Source: Ambrosia x helenae (taxonomy: Eukaryota; Streptophyta; Magnoliopsida; Asterales; Asteraceae). Taken from it: a stretch of DNA of 64,000 nucleotides. Under the pieces are notes generated by a model that had not been told where the DNA came from, did no database searches, and worked only from the letters and a program-made list of their open reading frames with translations. Of the stretch, positions 11,462 to 22,362 are shown in pieces. Position numbers and translations under genes: made by a program. The stretch covers positions 75,462,567 through 75,526,566 of the forward strand of contig CM061224.1 in NCBI GenBank assembly GCA_030844895.1, in the 5' to 3' direction. Position 1 is the first letter of the stretch. Each line of letters opens with the position of its first letter.

Positions 11462-12183
11462 TGAAACCCTACACTGTTAATAGATAAACCATTAGTTTCA
11501 GACCTACACCTTGGACATCGTGACCGATTCCCAACAGTATGATGTTATTCTGTGGAATTCTTACCATCCATTGGAACTGGAGAGATCCTGACAAATTGTA
11601 ACCATCGCATTAACACCCGAAACATGATAAAAAGAGATATATGTACAAATTCATTAGTACATGTGAATATAATTAACGGTAGCGATACTTGAACTTAGAA
11701 CATATAAGATTGACACATACCCCTTTGACAACTAGTATATGCTCGAAACGTTGAATAGAAAGCTTGGACGCTTGAGATAAGATACATAAAGATGAAGTTT
11801 TGGAGACTTTAGACTCAACACCGTGGACGCTAAAAACTAAGACGTGAACTAAATTAAGCCAATCAAGCGTAATAACTCTTTGGATACACGGGTAGACCTT
11901 GTACACCTAAAAACTATACTAATTGAATATTAACACTTGAGATATTGGAATTAGATATTAAGTCTTGGGAGACAGAATTGGTAGTAATCAATGTGTGTTA
12001 AGAAAACAAGTGGAGCAAGAGAACACAGTATGAGGGCCAGTACAGAAACATTATAATTACGCTCTGTTCTATGAAAGGATTATGTACAAACAAGTACATA
12101 AACCCGAATACCAAATCTGAGTGTGAAATATACTGGAAATGTCAGAAGGATAGCCCGAAAATAATTCCGAGGACGGAATTCCA

Positions 12184-12198
12184 TTAACGGGGGGAGAT
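12184..12198 (+). other. Polypurine tract of Gypsy-2
   Basis: TTAACGGGGGGAGAT directly before the 3' LTR start TGTAACAACC at 12199. Confidence 0.8.
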
Positions 12199-12240
12199 TG
12201 TAACAACCGGTCATTGGGGCCAGAAATTTTTGCACACTAT
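12199..12240 (+). mobile_element. Gypsy-2 3' LTR, truncated to 42 bp
   Basis: TGTAACAACCGG through GCACACTAT matches 6899-6941 with one missing C. Homology then stops abruptly, so all but 42 bp of this LTR is deleted and no TSD can be tested. Confidence 0.85.
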
Positions 12241-12440
12241 GGTTTATTTCTTTTACCCGATCCTTCCGTCTTGCTTATTTTTATCTATGTTTTCAACTTG
12301 CCATGGATCGCAGGTAATATCCCATTTTACTAATTTACTTTGATACCTCTAAATATACGATCCGTGAACTATCATTGTTGTCACGCATTTTGCACATGCT
12401 GAATCCATGATGCAACGTGTAGTGGAAAACCAACTTGTTT
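12241..12440 (+). other. Unassigned sequence flanking the MULE
   Basis: At 12241-12311 one frame reads as a hydrophobic peptide (PDPSVLLIFIYVFNLPWIA) ending at an exon-like CGCAG with GTAATA after it. This could be a host gene fragment, but it is too short to identify. Nothing else is visible. Confidence 0.25.
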
Positions 12441-12449
12441 TTTTGTTTT

Positions 12450-12686
12450 GAGAAAATTGTATTTTTCATCCCTGTGATTTGCCTAAACTAACAGGTTCAG
12501 CCCAGGCTTAACACCTTGAGTACCTGAGGTTTCATTTTCTAACACTTTACGTCCCTGAGACTAACGGCCGTTAGTTGTTTCGTTATTTTTTGGGTAAATT
12601 GACTAATATACCCCCATCTTCTCCAACCACCACCTACAACACCACCTGCAACACCAATCACCACCACCACCACCTGCAACACCACC
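12450..12686 (+). repeat. MULE left terminal inverted repeat
   Basis: Pairs with 13840-14077. It includes a GGTAAATTGACTAATATACC core and a CCACC-rich inner part. Mismatches are scattered and few. Confidence 0.9.
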
Positions 12687-12717
12687 TTCACTCCAACAAA
12701 CCCTAAAAATTTATAGA

Positions 12718-12718
12718 C

Positions 12719-12783
<65 letters not shown>
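12718..12783. repeat. (ATA)n/(TAA)n microsatellite in MULE
   Basis: About 20 trinucleotide units just inside the left TIR. The 30-residue poly-Tyr open frame on the minus strand is produced by this repeat and is not a gene. Confidence 0.9.
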
Positions 12784-12785
<2 letters not shown>

Positions 12786-12837
12786 TAAAAAAAGACGAAA
12801 GAAGCCAAATCAATTAAGGTGTGTTTGTTATATGTAC

Positions 12838-13077
12838 CTCAAAAAGAGGGCGATCTCTTTCGGCAGTTCCATCTTCAACTCTAGGTCCTCGAGTTTTCTT
12901 AGCTTCGTCCAACTGTTATGTTACATTACACCCAATATCACAGCTTATTATTATTGCTATTATTCAAAGGAAAACATTTGGGATTAAGATTGGAATTGAA
13001 CAAACAAACAAACAAACCTGCTCCTGAGATACAAAATTCATCAACCTCGTTGCCGGAGGATAACTGTCGTCCGTCAT
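12838..13077 (-). pseudogene. Captured 5' exons of a NIP30/FAM192A-type gene
   Basis: On the minus strand, exon 1 coding sequence (13077 to 13018, 20 codons) starts at an ATG and reads MTDDSYPPATRLMNFVSQEQ. An intron with GT at 13017 and AG at 12913 follows. Exon 2 (12912 to 12838, 25 codons) begins LDEAKKTRG, contains VEDGTAERDRPLFE and ends at a GT donor (GTACAT). Both exons keep phase 0 and have no stop. The combined peptide matches my memory of the N-terminal Nefa/NIP30 domain (FAM192A, PSME3-interacting protein), a small conserved nuclear protein in plants and animals. Downstream exons are absent; the element's TIR comes next. So this is a gene fragment, transcribable only if the captured upstream sequence at 13078-13440 has promoter activity. 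Family assignment is from memory of conserved residues, not a search. Confidence 0.7.
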
Positions 13078-13115
13078 ATCTCCTTTGGTCTCACAATTCC
13101 AATCAAATTAAGTCG

Positions 13116-13254
13116 AGATCTCCTGTGACAATTTACAGGACTCCAAACCTAATAACAAGTTCATATGTTTGGGTATAAGCAAAAGCCGGGAATTAGTGTC
13201 ATTCTCTATTTCTTGTAACAGGGCCACTGAGTCAAAGAATTCGTCTGAAGTCAT
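13116..13254 (-). other. Open frame in captured 5' region, unknown
   Basis: An ATG at 13254 (minus) opens a 46-codon frame starting MTSDEFFDSVALLQEIEND and closing with TAA before the NIP30-like ATG. It could be an upstream ORF in the captured 5' UTR or an exon from a second captured gene, with a possible donor near AGGTTTGG. I cannot identify it. Confidence 0.3.
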
Positions 13255-13839
13255 GGTCAAACAGCTTCAATTGCCAGAAACAGAACGGTTACAGTTACCG
13301 GTTATTTGGAGGGATGGTTGGTCGGAGGAGGTGACTGGAAGTGTGGTGACAAGGGGTCGTACAGTCGGGTTAACTAGTCGGAGAGAAGATTAGTGGGAAA
13401 CAGAGGGTGTTGGATCTGTTGTTTGGTGGCCACCGGAGGAGGAGTTCGGCCGGAGAAGAAGACTCATTGATCAGTTAGTTGCATCAGTTATTTATAATAT
13501 AATGTTGTGACTTGTGAGGGTAGTCATGTATTATTGTTTGGGGTTTACATCAGTTAGTGTAGAGGGGACTGGCCAGAGATGGTGGTTGGTCGGAGGGAAC
13601 GATGCTGGAGAAGAAGAACGGAACTGGTGGTGTCCCTCTCTCTCTCACGCTTTCTCTCTTATCTCTCTCTATCCTTTTATGTTTTTGTGCAGAAGATGTG
13701 TTGCATGTTTGGGTATTTATATTATTATTACAATGGTGAAGGAGGCTATTGATGGTGATTTAGAGGCTATTGATGCTGGTTGGTGGAGGAGAGAGGAGAT
13801 GGTGAGGAGAGGGAGGGTGGGGTGGAGATGGTGGTGGTG

Positions 13840-14077
13840 GTGGTGGTGTTACAGGTGGTGGTGGTGGTGATTGGTGTTGCAGGTGGTTTGTAGATGGTGG
13901 TTGGAGAAGATGGGGGTATATTAGTCAATTTACCCAAAAACCAACGAAACAACTAATGGCCGTTAGTCTTAGGGACGTAAAGTGTTAGAAAAAGAAACCT
14001 TAGGTAATCAAGGTGTTAAGCCTGAGCTGAACCTGTTAGTTTAGGCAAACCACAAGGACAAAAACTGTAATTTTCTC
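13840..14077 (-). repeat. MULE right terminal inverted repeat
   Basis: Reverse complement of 12450-12686, ending AATTTTCTC at 14077 and followed by the TSD copy. Confidence 0.9.
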
Positions 14078-14086
14078 TTTTGTTTT

Positions 14087-17000
14087 AGTGATATATCCTT
14101 TCTTCGGCAAACGAGATGACTAAGAATTTAGGAAGACCTGATGGGCCCCATCGAAGCCCAAATAAATTAGCAAAGAAACTTGTTGGATTTAACCTATTTT
14201 GCGCTTTTTGTGCTTGAAAATCTTTAGGACAAAGTGACAAACATCGATTATATTCTGTTAAGAAAATTTAGAACCATATTTAAATCAAACAAAAATATTG
14301 ACCCATTAAAACCTTGCATATTTATTCACGAAGTGTGCTGTGTATGTCAATATATATAGACACTCCCATGCCTATACAAATTATTTAGTATTTATTTAAT
14401 TCATACTAAAGAGTGACGAAAGGAATAGCGATTATTCATGTTCTTAGCGAGTTTACGCCATCCTGTGCGTTGTAGCGGGTCGTTGATTATGAATGTATTT
14501 AGTATTGTTATATGATATGCGAAGATTTCTAAAATCTATCTGGTTGTTTTTCGAATCATGAATTAATTGGTATTTGCGATTTTCGCAAGAATGGTAGGGG
14601 TTCGCATGGGGCTAGACAATTGGCGAAGTTTGTCAATAGTTATCATATATGTAAATTAGGTGGTTTTGGGTAAGTTAAAAATGTTACAAGGGTCGGACTA
14701 TTCAACTTTTTTTTAAATAGAAAATAAATGGACGGGTAAATTGAGTGGAGAAGAAGGAGCGGGTGAGATTGGAGAAGAAAAATGGTACCGACTCATGACT
14801 AAATCACCGACTATGGTGTTTCAATGTTATGTGAGAGGTCGTGTCGGCTACTAAGAAGGTGGCGATTGACGTAACAAAACGATTACCTCGCTTGATTACC
14901 TAAAAGTATATAGATTCTTACCTGACGGATAAATAGAGGTGGTTGTCGGTGATGTATAGTGATGAACGACTGCGGCCAAAGTTGGTGAACAATTGCAACA
15001 ACGAAACAAAGAGCAAGGTAGATCGAATGACGTAACCGGTGAGCGTGTAATTGATATTTAGATGACTGACGATTAGAAAGTAGTCCTAAATGGATGACGG
15101 TTACCAATCGTCGGAGTTTTCACACCGATTCAAATTCCTTGAAAAACAAAATTAAAATATTTTGTTATTATTTAAAATTTTTAAATTCCGTTTTTTCCTT
15201 ACAAAAATTGTCAAAAATAATCTAAAAAATTGTTTATTGCACATTGATTTTGGATTCAATATGCTTCAGAATTTTGATGAGCAAAATAGGAGAAATTTTA
15301 ATTGATATGTTCTTCGTTTTTAAATCTTAAATAAATGGGTTAAAATTAATTAAACATAATAAATCGTAAGTAAACTTGTTTTTTTTTATGGATAGATAGT
15401 ATATAGTTTGTGAAACGGTGCCAATGGATGTGTAAAGGGTCGTGACTATTGAAGGAGATTCATGTTAAATTGTGAAAAGGTGGGTATTGGACAACAGAAA
15501 GGTGGTGATGATTAGAGGTAACCCAAATTGCAAATTGTATAGTTTGTGAAACGATGTCAATGGATGGGTAAAGGGTCGTGACTATTGAAGGAATTTCATG
15601 TTAAATTGTGAAAAGGTGGGTATTGGACAACAGAAAGGTGTTGATGATTAGAGATAACCCAAGTTAATAATTATATATATATATATATATATTTTCAATT
15701 TTCGTATACGGTATAATATATACTTTTTTTAACTATTTAATTTCTTTATTAAAATATTTTTTTTCATTCATTATCTTTAAAAATGAATATGACATTGTGT
15801 TTAATTCTTTGTTTCACAAAAACATCTTGTATCGTAAGCTATATAGTGCCAATATCTTGACGAACTGAGCATAATTTGACCAAAAAACATTGGTACCGGT
15901 ATTGTATTACCGGAACGACTACCAGTATTCGTTATATATGCCTTTAATATGAATTTTATTTAAGAACTTGAGTTTTAATCGATAACCATGTACCTAGGAA
16001 CAAGGTCTCCGTGATACTCAAGAAACAAATTGGAATTACTCAAGTTAAAATTTACTTGATTTAGGTATGGATAGTGATAACATGTCGTTAGGGTCATAAA
16101 ACAACATAATTAACACAGGTAGCTAGGATAAATCAGATACTGTAACCATGAGGAGTATGTGATCGGTATTACATGATTTTTTGATTCTTTATACTCAACA
16201 CTTAAATTAATTCTGAACATCAGATTTGATTGATTAAGATTAAAATTAAATTAAATAAAAGTGTAACCTGTCAAGAAAAACATGCAAACATGACACTACG
16301 ATATAGGAAACAAGTGATCACTTTAAGCTTCGGATTTGGAATCACTATTTACAACCTAATTTTAGTGTTACTTTAAAGTAAAATTGCCCGTTAAAATAAT
16401 TTTAACGTTGTTATACTTGTTTTGTAAAAATAGCGTTAAAAGTGATGGATGGTTAACCATGCATCATGTGCTGGTATTGATAGTTGAAAGACAAGGGGTA
16501 CATGCATCATTCAGCCTTTGTCTCTAGTGCTAAGTGAAAATGTGCATGTCATCCAAGGCTTAATACAAAACTACTTTTGAGCCGGGGGTCGACTGAAATA
16601 AGCATGTATAATCTTACGGGGTAAAAGTAAGGCTGTTCACATCTTACCATTTTCATATCTTAGCTTTGATTTGGTGTGATTTACTAAGTATGTTAACGAT
16701 GATGATGTATAACTTAACTTATTTACCAAGTTGAATAAGCCACATAGACATACACTTTTTCAAATTTGGATTAAAAATTAAATAGACATAACTTTAATAA
16801 ACTTTGCAATGAATTACTAAATCAAGACAGAGGAATCCGGGCATATTGACATAGCGATCCGTTACTGAATTGGAAGACGTGCTAAGATTGTTGTATTAGT
16901 GAAAATCAATTCATACAATACAATACGAGATATGTAAAACATTAAAGGATTGTTAATAACCAAAAACTGATGATTACCAATAGACTCAATGAAGACTAAT

Positions 17001-17209
17001 ATTCTCTTACAAATCAAAGTTAAATGCATACCCAAATCACAAGAATACGGTCAAACTAATTCACTATCAAAAAATAAAAACACGTTCATGCTCTCAACGC
17101 GACTAATAAATTAGAACACATTGACATATCTAGAACCTAAACCCAATTATAATCAGAAAGAACCAGCCAATCATAATTATAAAGAAACAAAGAAGGAAAT
17201 TGCCAATCA
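14087..17209. other. AT-rich intergenic DNA, no gene seen
   Basis: No ORF with recognisable motifs. It contains a tandem duplication (15402-15668), a TA run near 15674-15692, and at about 16575-16650 a weak match to a common plant repeat type (GAGCCGGGGGTC ... GGGGTAAAAGTAAGG). The rest shows nothing I can support. Confidence 0.5.
15402..15668. repeat. Tandem duplication, about 136-bp unit
   Basis: TATAGTTTGTGAAACG starts at 15402 and again at 15538. Both units continue through CAATGGATG, AAAGGGTCGTGACTATTGAAGG and GGACAACAGAAAGGTG with a handful of substitutions. Confidence 0.9.
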
Positions 17210-19135
17210 TCTATACTATCTTATATATACTAGTAGGAACCCGCACGTTGCAACGGGGCTGCACATTGTTTGGTAGCATTTGGTCAATTGCCTCGCTGTT
17301 TGTTTTTTTTCTTGATTCGAAGCGCCTTCAAAATGGTTTGGAAAATGAAGTGACAATCTATGTTGGTTGGAATACTTAGGTAATGATACGTGGTTACAGC
17401 AAATATAAAAGGCTAATAGAAAATGTGGGGTAGATCTATTAAAATGAACCATCTGAATGTTCAGGCTCACCATCATGGTCTCGACGGGGCACTTTTAACT
17501 CGAGATCAAGATGGGAAGTTGATGCCAACACATTGTTGACTTGTTATCACATCTATTCGATTCGTCATCCCTAATGGATGGAAAGTGAAGTGATATTGAA
17601 TGTCACTTGCTTTGAGTACCTAAGTAATGATATGTGGTTAGTGTAGATACAAAAAAAGTACAATATACCGAAGTTGTGTGCTAGGTATATCAAAATGAAC
17701 CTTCTGAATGTTCTAGCACATTGTCATATCAGGAGGGGTTATGTTTACGTCGAGATGTAAGGGGCAGTTGGTGCCGGTGTGCTTTCATAGAGGGGACGAT
17801 TGGTATTCCCTTGTTGCAGGTGTTTCCTAGGGGTTCCCTGTAATGCATCACGTAGTCACCTCCTGACATTGTATGATTCATTGTATGTTTTATTGCATGT
17901 TCCCCGTAATGAATCTGATGTAGCTGGATTAGGAGGAGATTGTTCATGTCAGGATGTTTAAGGCGCCTTGTTATGCTCTGGAGGGCCCATGTTTAGGTCG
18001 AGATGAAGGTGGAATTCATAGTCGTATGTCATGTTGTTCGTATGTGTGAGATGTAGTTGTAAAAAAATATTAGATATACATAATTTATAAGGTGTGCGGC
18101 CAGGAGTGTAGGAATGTGTTATTACATTTGAAGTGAGTGTCATATGTTGTTGTAATTGGAAATTCACAAGGGTATTAACGTTGCAAAACACACATATCGG
18201 TAATACGTGTACAACACGATTGGGTTTTCAAACTGCTTGGCATGCATTACAATGCAAATGGCACGGTTCTCAAATACACACTAAAATGTTGGAAGCATTA
18301 GCAAAATACTAAAAACTGAGAAAACCTGTTTGATCCATTACACAACTCTTCCTAACAACACATCTTGCTATCTCTATTCATTACAACCAATTCCAATACG
18401 CTTATGTTCCAAATGTACCATCTAAATACATAAAACATCATAATTACTGATATTTAATCCTTTTTAATTATACCCTATACAAACCCATTGAAATTTTCCT
18501 ATGGGCCAAATTTGCCAAATAAGTGTCAATGAACGGCCACAGTAACCTTCTGTAGAGTGTTTTGGTTTGTTTTATCAATTGTAATCGATCTCACTCCATC
18601 GGGTTGGACTACTTAAAAAAATTAAAACTATCAAGCGTTCTGACTGTTCTTTTTATAGAAAATACACTCTTAGTTTTTAAAAATTTTAAATTCTAAAGTG
18701 CCATGTTTTAATCATATAGACTAAAACAAGAAGAAGATTGTGTATTATCTATCTATTAAAATGCATGACCCGCTTATTGTGAGAATAGTAAATGGTGAAT
18801 CACAAGGTTTCTATTGTGACATTTCTAAAATATTGACACCATATATCAGTGCTTATGATCATAATAAATTTAGGCAATATAATTTCATTCAAGTGTTACT
18901 ATTCTATTTCATGAACGGGTAATAAAGAAGTGATTATAATATTTTTAGTTTTTACATTCAAACTTGAGATAAGTATTCTATCACTATTTATTCTAAAATA
19001 AATACATGTTGATTGTATAAACACTTACAAGATATTTATTTTAATTTTCTTGTTTTTTTATTTAGTTCTATTTTTATTTAAGTTAACTCATTACATTAAA
19101 AAAAGTTCTATTTATATCGTACAAATTCTCTCTAG
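17210..19135 (+). mobile_element. Helitron-like 5' end and associated sequence
   Basis: TCTATACTATCTTATATA preceded by A, then ACCCGCACGTTGCAACGGGG, matches the usual 5' terminus of plant non-autonomous Helitrons. The matching CTAG 3' end could not be placed, so the right border is unknown; the extent given here is only up to LINE-1. A 60-codon frame at 18740-18922 has no recognisable motif. The remainder to 19135 is AT-rich, partly LINE-1 5' UTR. Confidence 0.5.
17328..17790. repeat. Diverged tandem repeats of about 244 bp
   Basis: ATGGTTTGGAAAATGAAGTGA (from about 17332) recurs as ATGGATGGAAAGTGAAGTGA (from about 17575). Further shared blocks include TAATGATAYGTGGTTA, AAAATGAACCWTCTGAATGTTC and TCGAGATNNAGRNGG. 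A third partial copy of the last block lies near 17940-18010. Confidence 0.65.
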
Positions 19136-19474
19136 ATGGGCGTTCGTGGCGGCGACAATGGCAAGCAAGAAGATCAACCACAACGACAAGGGCAACAACA
19201 TTATTATGGAGGTGGAGATGACCAAGTAAAGTTCTATGTGGCTAACTTTCCCGAGAGATGTAGCGGTTTGGATCTGGATGATTTAATGAAAGCTTATGGA
19301 GAGATTTCGAAGATTTATATAGCTAGGAAACGTGACAAAGAGGGGAGAAGATTTGGTTTCGTTACGTTTCGGGGTGTCCGTGATCAACAAGAATTGGAAC
19401 GCAATCTCAATACGTTGTGGCTTGGTTCTTACAAGTTACGTATTAACGTTGTGAGATTCACTGAGTTTCATGAT
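19136..19474 (+). pseudogene. LINE-1 ORF1, N-terminal part with RRM
   Basis: ORF1 of a plant L1-type LINE; the product binds LINE RNA. The start MGVRGGDNGK precedes an RNA-recognition motif: RNP2 VKFYVANFPE at about residues 31-40 and RNP1 RRFGFVTFRG at about 76-85. The frame runs cleanly into the insertion point at 19474, where a solo LTR (19475-24880) with TSD ATGAT separates it from the rest of ORF1 at 24886. Skipping the insert keeps the frame (TEFHD then GGQKAF). A continuation through the LTR to 19519 is an artefact. RRM-type ORF1 is typical of plant LINEs. Confidence 0.85.
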
Positions 19475-21381
19475 TGTAACACCCCAAACCGATGGCGGAA
19501 ACATCGAGGTGTCACGTAAGAATGAGTATACAGTAGCACATGGTAACCAAGTTTTAATTGAAATAAATTTAAAGTGCAAATATCCAAAAATAGAAATACA
19601 TAATGAGTTTCAATGTGGAAATCTAATACATCACAAAGATCAAACAAGCATAGACTTCATATTGTCTTCACGAAAATACTCTAGTCTTCATGCATCATTA
19701 TTTCCTGTTGAGTTGTAAAAATGGGGGGGTCAACTAGAAGTTGGCGAGAATACATAATCCATGTTAAGCAAATAGTTTAAGTATAAAAGTTTAGCAATTC
19801 ATATGCCTATCGTAAGTTTAAGTCTACATGAATAAGCATAATATGTTGAATCGACATAATCAAACCTCCGACTAGTTTATGTAACACCCCAACCGATGGC
19901 GGAAACATCGGGATGTCACGTATTGATGATTGTTCAGTAGCTCATGGTGTATAATAAATTTCATTAAATAATTTAAATACGTTACATACAATTGTTCTAA
20001 GAATTTGTACATCAAATTGAATAAAACTATGCATATATCCTCAAGCATCAATTCAATTCTCCAAGCAAGTAGAACCTGAAACATGTTAAGTTGAAAATGT
20101 TTTGGGTCAACAAAAGTTGGTGAGAATTACATAGGTTTTGATAATTGAATAAAATTGTTGTGCAATTCATGTGTCATGGCAATCTAGTCCATATGCGAAA
20201 ACATACTAGAATTAAATCGAGTGCATAATCAACCTTGTTGACTGTTGTATTGTGGTACATCCCATACGCTCATGGTTCACTCGTTTATATTGCAGTAACA
20301 AACACCCACGTAACCTTTGTAGGAGGCACGTATCCGGGTGGGATTGTCAGTCCAATAGATCTATCAATGTATACCGTTTGGTTGATGAATGTTTATGCTA
20401 GAATTGTGCTTACCCTAGTCATGTTCAAGACATAATGCAACATAGAATTACACAAAGACACATTGATGATTGAATTGCATAAATATTGTTGTAACATGTT
20501 TCACCCAAAAAATGGTGATAAATAGAAAATGGGCTATGTAAAACTCACCTTAGCAAAATGTTATCTCTTGAAAAATAGAATAGTGTGTTGCCCAAATGTG
20601 TCAAGTATCACCCTATAATAAGGTAATAAATATGTCTAAGTCTATCTAGTCTACAAATGTATAAGTTTCTAGGGCTTCGAATTTGGGGATAAATGCTCGT
20701 TAGATTAATATTAAAATTGTTTGATAATTGAGGGAATATTAATAAATAAATAACCAAAAATATTTTTAGGAAAATTTAAAGTTAAGATGGTCACAATAAT
20801 GTATTTAAAGTGTAAAAATAATTTTTACAAAAATTATTTTCTTTAAAATAGATTATTAAATCTGTTTATTACAAATTGTCAAACTTTAACTTTAATATTT
20901 AAAAATACTAAAATTAGAGAATTATTAGTTTAAAATTTATATTTCTGTTCCAAATAATCAGAAATAATTTCTATAAAATTTTGGTGCAAAAATATTAAAA
21001 ATTGGATTTATTATGATTTAATTATGATTATAACTAACAAAAATTGATTAAAAATATTAAATAAATGATTTTTCAGAAATAAAAATCATTTCTGAAAAGC
21101 TTAATGTTATAAAAAACTTAAAATAATTTTTGTGGAAATTAATAAGATCGTTTTGATATTTTTATAGATTTTTATAAATAAAATAGAATAAACTTGATTT
21201 ATTTATTATATATATTAAATAAATGATTTTTGTAAAACTAAAAATTGGACAGCAAAGTTTATCCTTGAAAGGACATAAAATAAATTTTGTAGAATTTATA
21301 AAATAGTCTTAGCATTTTAAAACGATTTAAAAAAATGAAGATAATATAGGTATAAAAGAATAACACTCAAAAAGAAATGTT

Positions 21382-21470
21382 CATGGTGGGATTCGAACCT
21401 TGGCCCTTGGCCGGTTCTTAGTTTTCAACCAACACTGTTTAACCAATCGATCTGTGTGATCAGTTGGTGA
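21382..21470 (-). other. tRNA-like module in LTR, minus strand
   Basis: Minus-strand B box GGTTCGAATCCC (21388-21399) with an A-box-like AGATCGATTGGTTAAAC (21437-21453), followed by a TTTCTTTTT tract (about 21370-21378). Same relative position as 5370-5445 but different sequence. Confidence 0.55.
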
Positions 21471-22090
21471 CAATTTTCGTTCTGAAATAATTATATACGT
21501 TTGTTTGTAAGTGTTCTTCCCCAAATTCAAATCTATAAACCCTAGAATTTCCAATCAACTTATATACATAATTATAAGCCAATTAATCATGGGGCTTATG
21601 ATTATGAAGGGCCGATAAACAAAACCCATAACAAAAAGACTTACAAGAAACCCGTAATCGGGTATGAAGCTCGTCAAACGAGAAAGTCAAGCACGACTCA
21701 AAACAACATCGATTGCAGGTTGTTAGCAAGAATTGAAGGTCGATAGAGGGTTTTCGGCGAGTGTAGGGAAAAAGGGGAGGTCCAATTTATAGGGAACGAG
21801 TCTGAATCGTTAATTTGGCACTAGTTGACCTCGCTTTAATGTTTGACGCGTCAAAAGAACGAAATTGGTAAGAATTTATGGTTGATTAGCCGTGTGCGGA
21901 CTTAATGATGGCCGATAATTACGACTTCAAGTCAACCATGGTTAATTATGTGTTAATTGAGCCAAATGATCTGGTCAAAGGTGAAAAAAAACTCTTGCCA
22001 TATCTGTTGCTGCAGATCACGAAGAAGGAAAGGAAAGAGGAAGAGACGAGGGTGGGTATATATATAATTAAAGTTGAGTTTAAAACAGTT

Positions 22091-22168
22091 GAAGGGTGTG
22101 GCCCAGGTGGTTAGGGGCGCGTGGGTTGTGAAAAAGGTCTCCGGTTCGAACCCAAGCTGGAGCATTCC
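22091..22168 (+). other. tRNA-like module in LTR, plus strand
   Basis: A box TGGCCCAGGTGG at 22099-22110, a D-stem-like GCCC/GGGGC pair, B box GGTTCGAACCC at 22143-22153 and a T-run at 22169-22178. Confidence 0.6.
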
Positions 22169-22334
22169 TTTTTTTTTTTCTTAAAATCAGATATGGAGGG
22201 CTAGTGGGCCGGACTCAGGCCTTCTTTTCTGGTCTGTGTTTGGGCTTCGGCTTTTAACAGACAAGGGGGGAGTTGGGCTGCTGCTGGGTTGGGTTAAATT
22301 AACTAACTAGTTTTTTTTTTTCATCATTATAGTT

Positions 22335-22362
22335 TATTATTATTATTATTATTATTATTATA
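22335..22362. repeat. (ATT)n microsatellite in LTR
   Basis: Short ATT run at the same LTR position as 433-495 and 6386-6440. Confidence 0.8.

Larger units (their letters stand above)
9547..12186 (+). mobile_element. Gypsy-2 internal region without coding capacity
   Basis: About 2.6 kb with no gag, protease, reverse transcriptase, RNase H or integrase motif in any frame. It resembles a LARD-type (large, non-coding) LTR derivative or a strongly decayed element. It contains a second polypurine-like tract and a duplicated TATA-containing module. Confidence 0.65.
12450..14077. mobile_element. Mutator-like element carrying gene exons (Pack-MULE)
   Basis: The element is 1628 bp and begins GAGAAAATT with the exact inverse AATTTTCTC at its end. 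It is flanked by a perfect 9-bp TSD TTTTGTTTT (12441-12449 and 14078-14086), the size used by Mutator transposases. Long terminal inverted repeats of about 238 bp (12450-12686 and 13840-14077) match over nearly their full length. No transposase is present, so it is non-autonomous. Between the TIRs are an ATA/TAA microsatellite and two exons of a captured gene on the minus strand (12838-12912 and 13018-13077), with 5' UTR-like sequence upstream. Confidence 0.9.

Noticed and set aside
12539..12808. Open frame with about 30 consecutive Tyr residues
   Set aside because: Translation of the ATA/TAA microsatellite in the MULE; no protein pattern.
18740..18922. 60-codon open frame as a gene
   Set aside because: AT-rich, no recognisable motif, no promoter or splice support.
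19475..19519. RRM protein C-terminus reading NTPNRWRKHRG
   Set aside because: This is read-through into the inserted LTR; the true ORF1 resumes at 24886.
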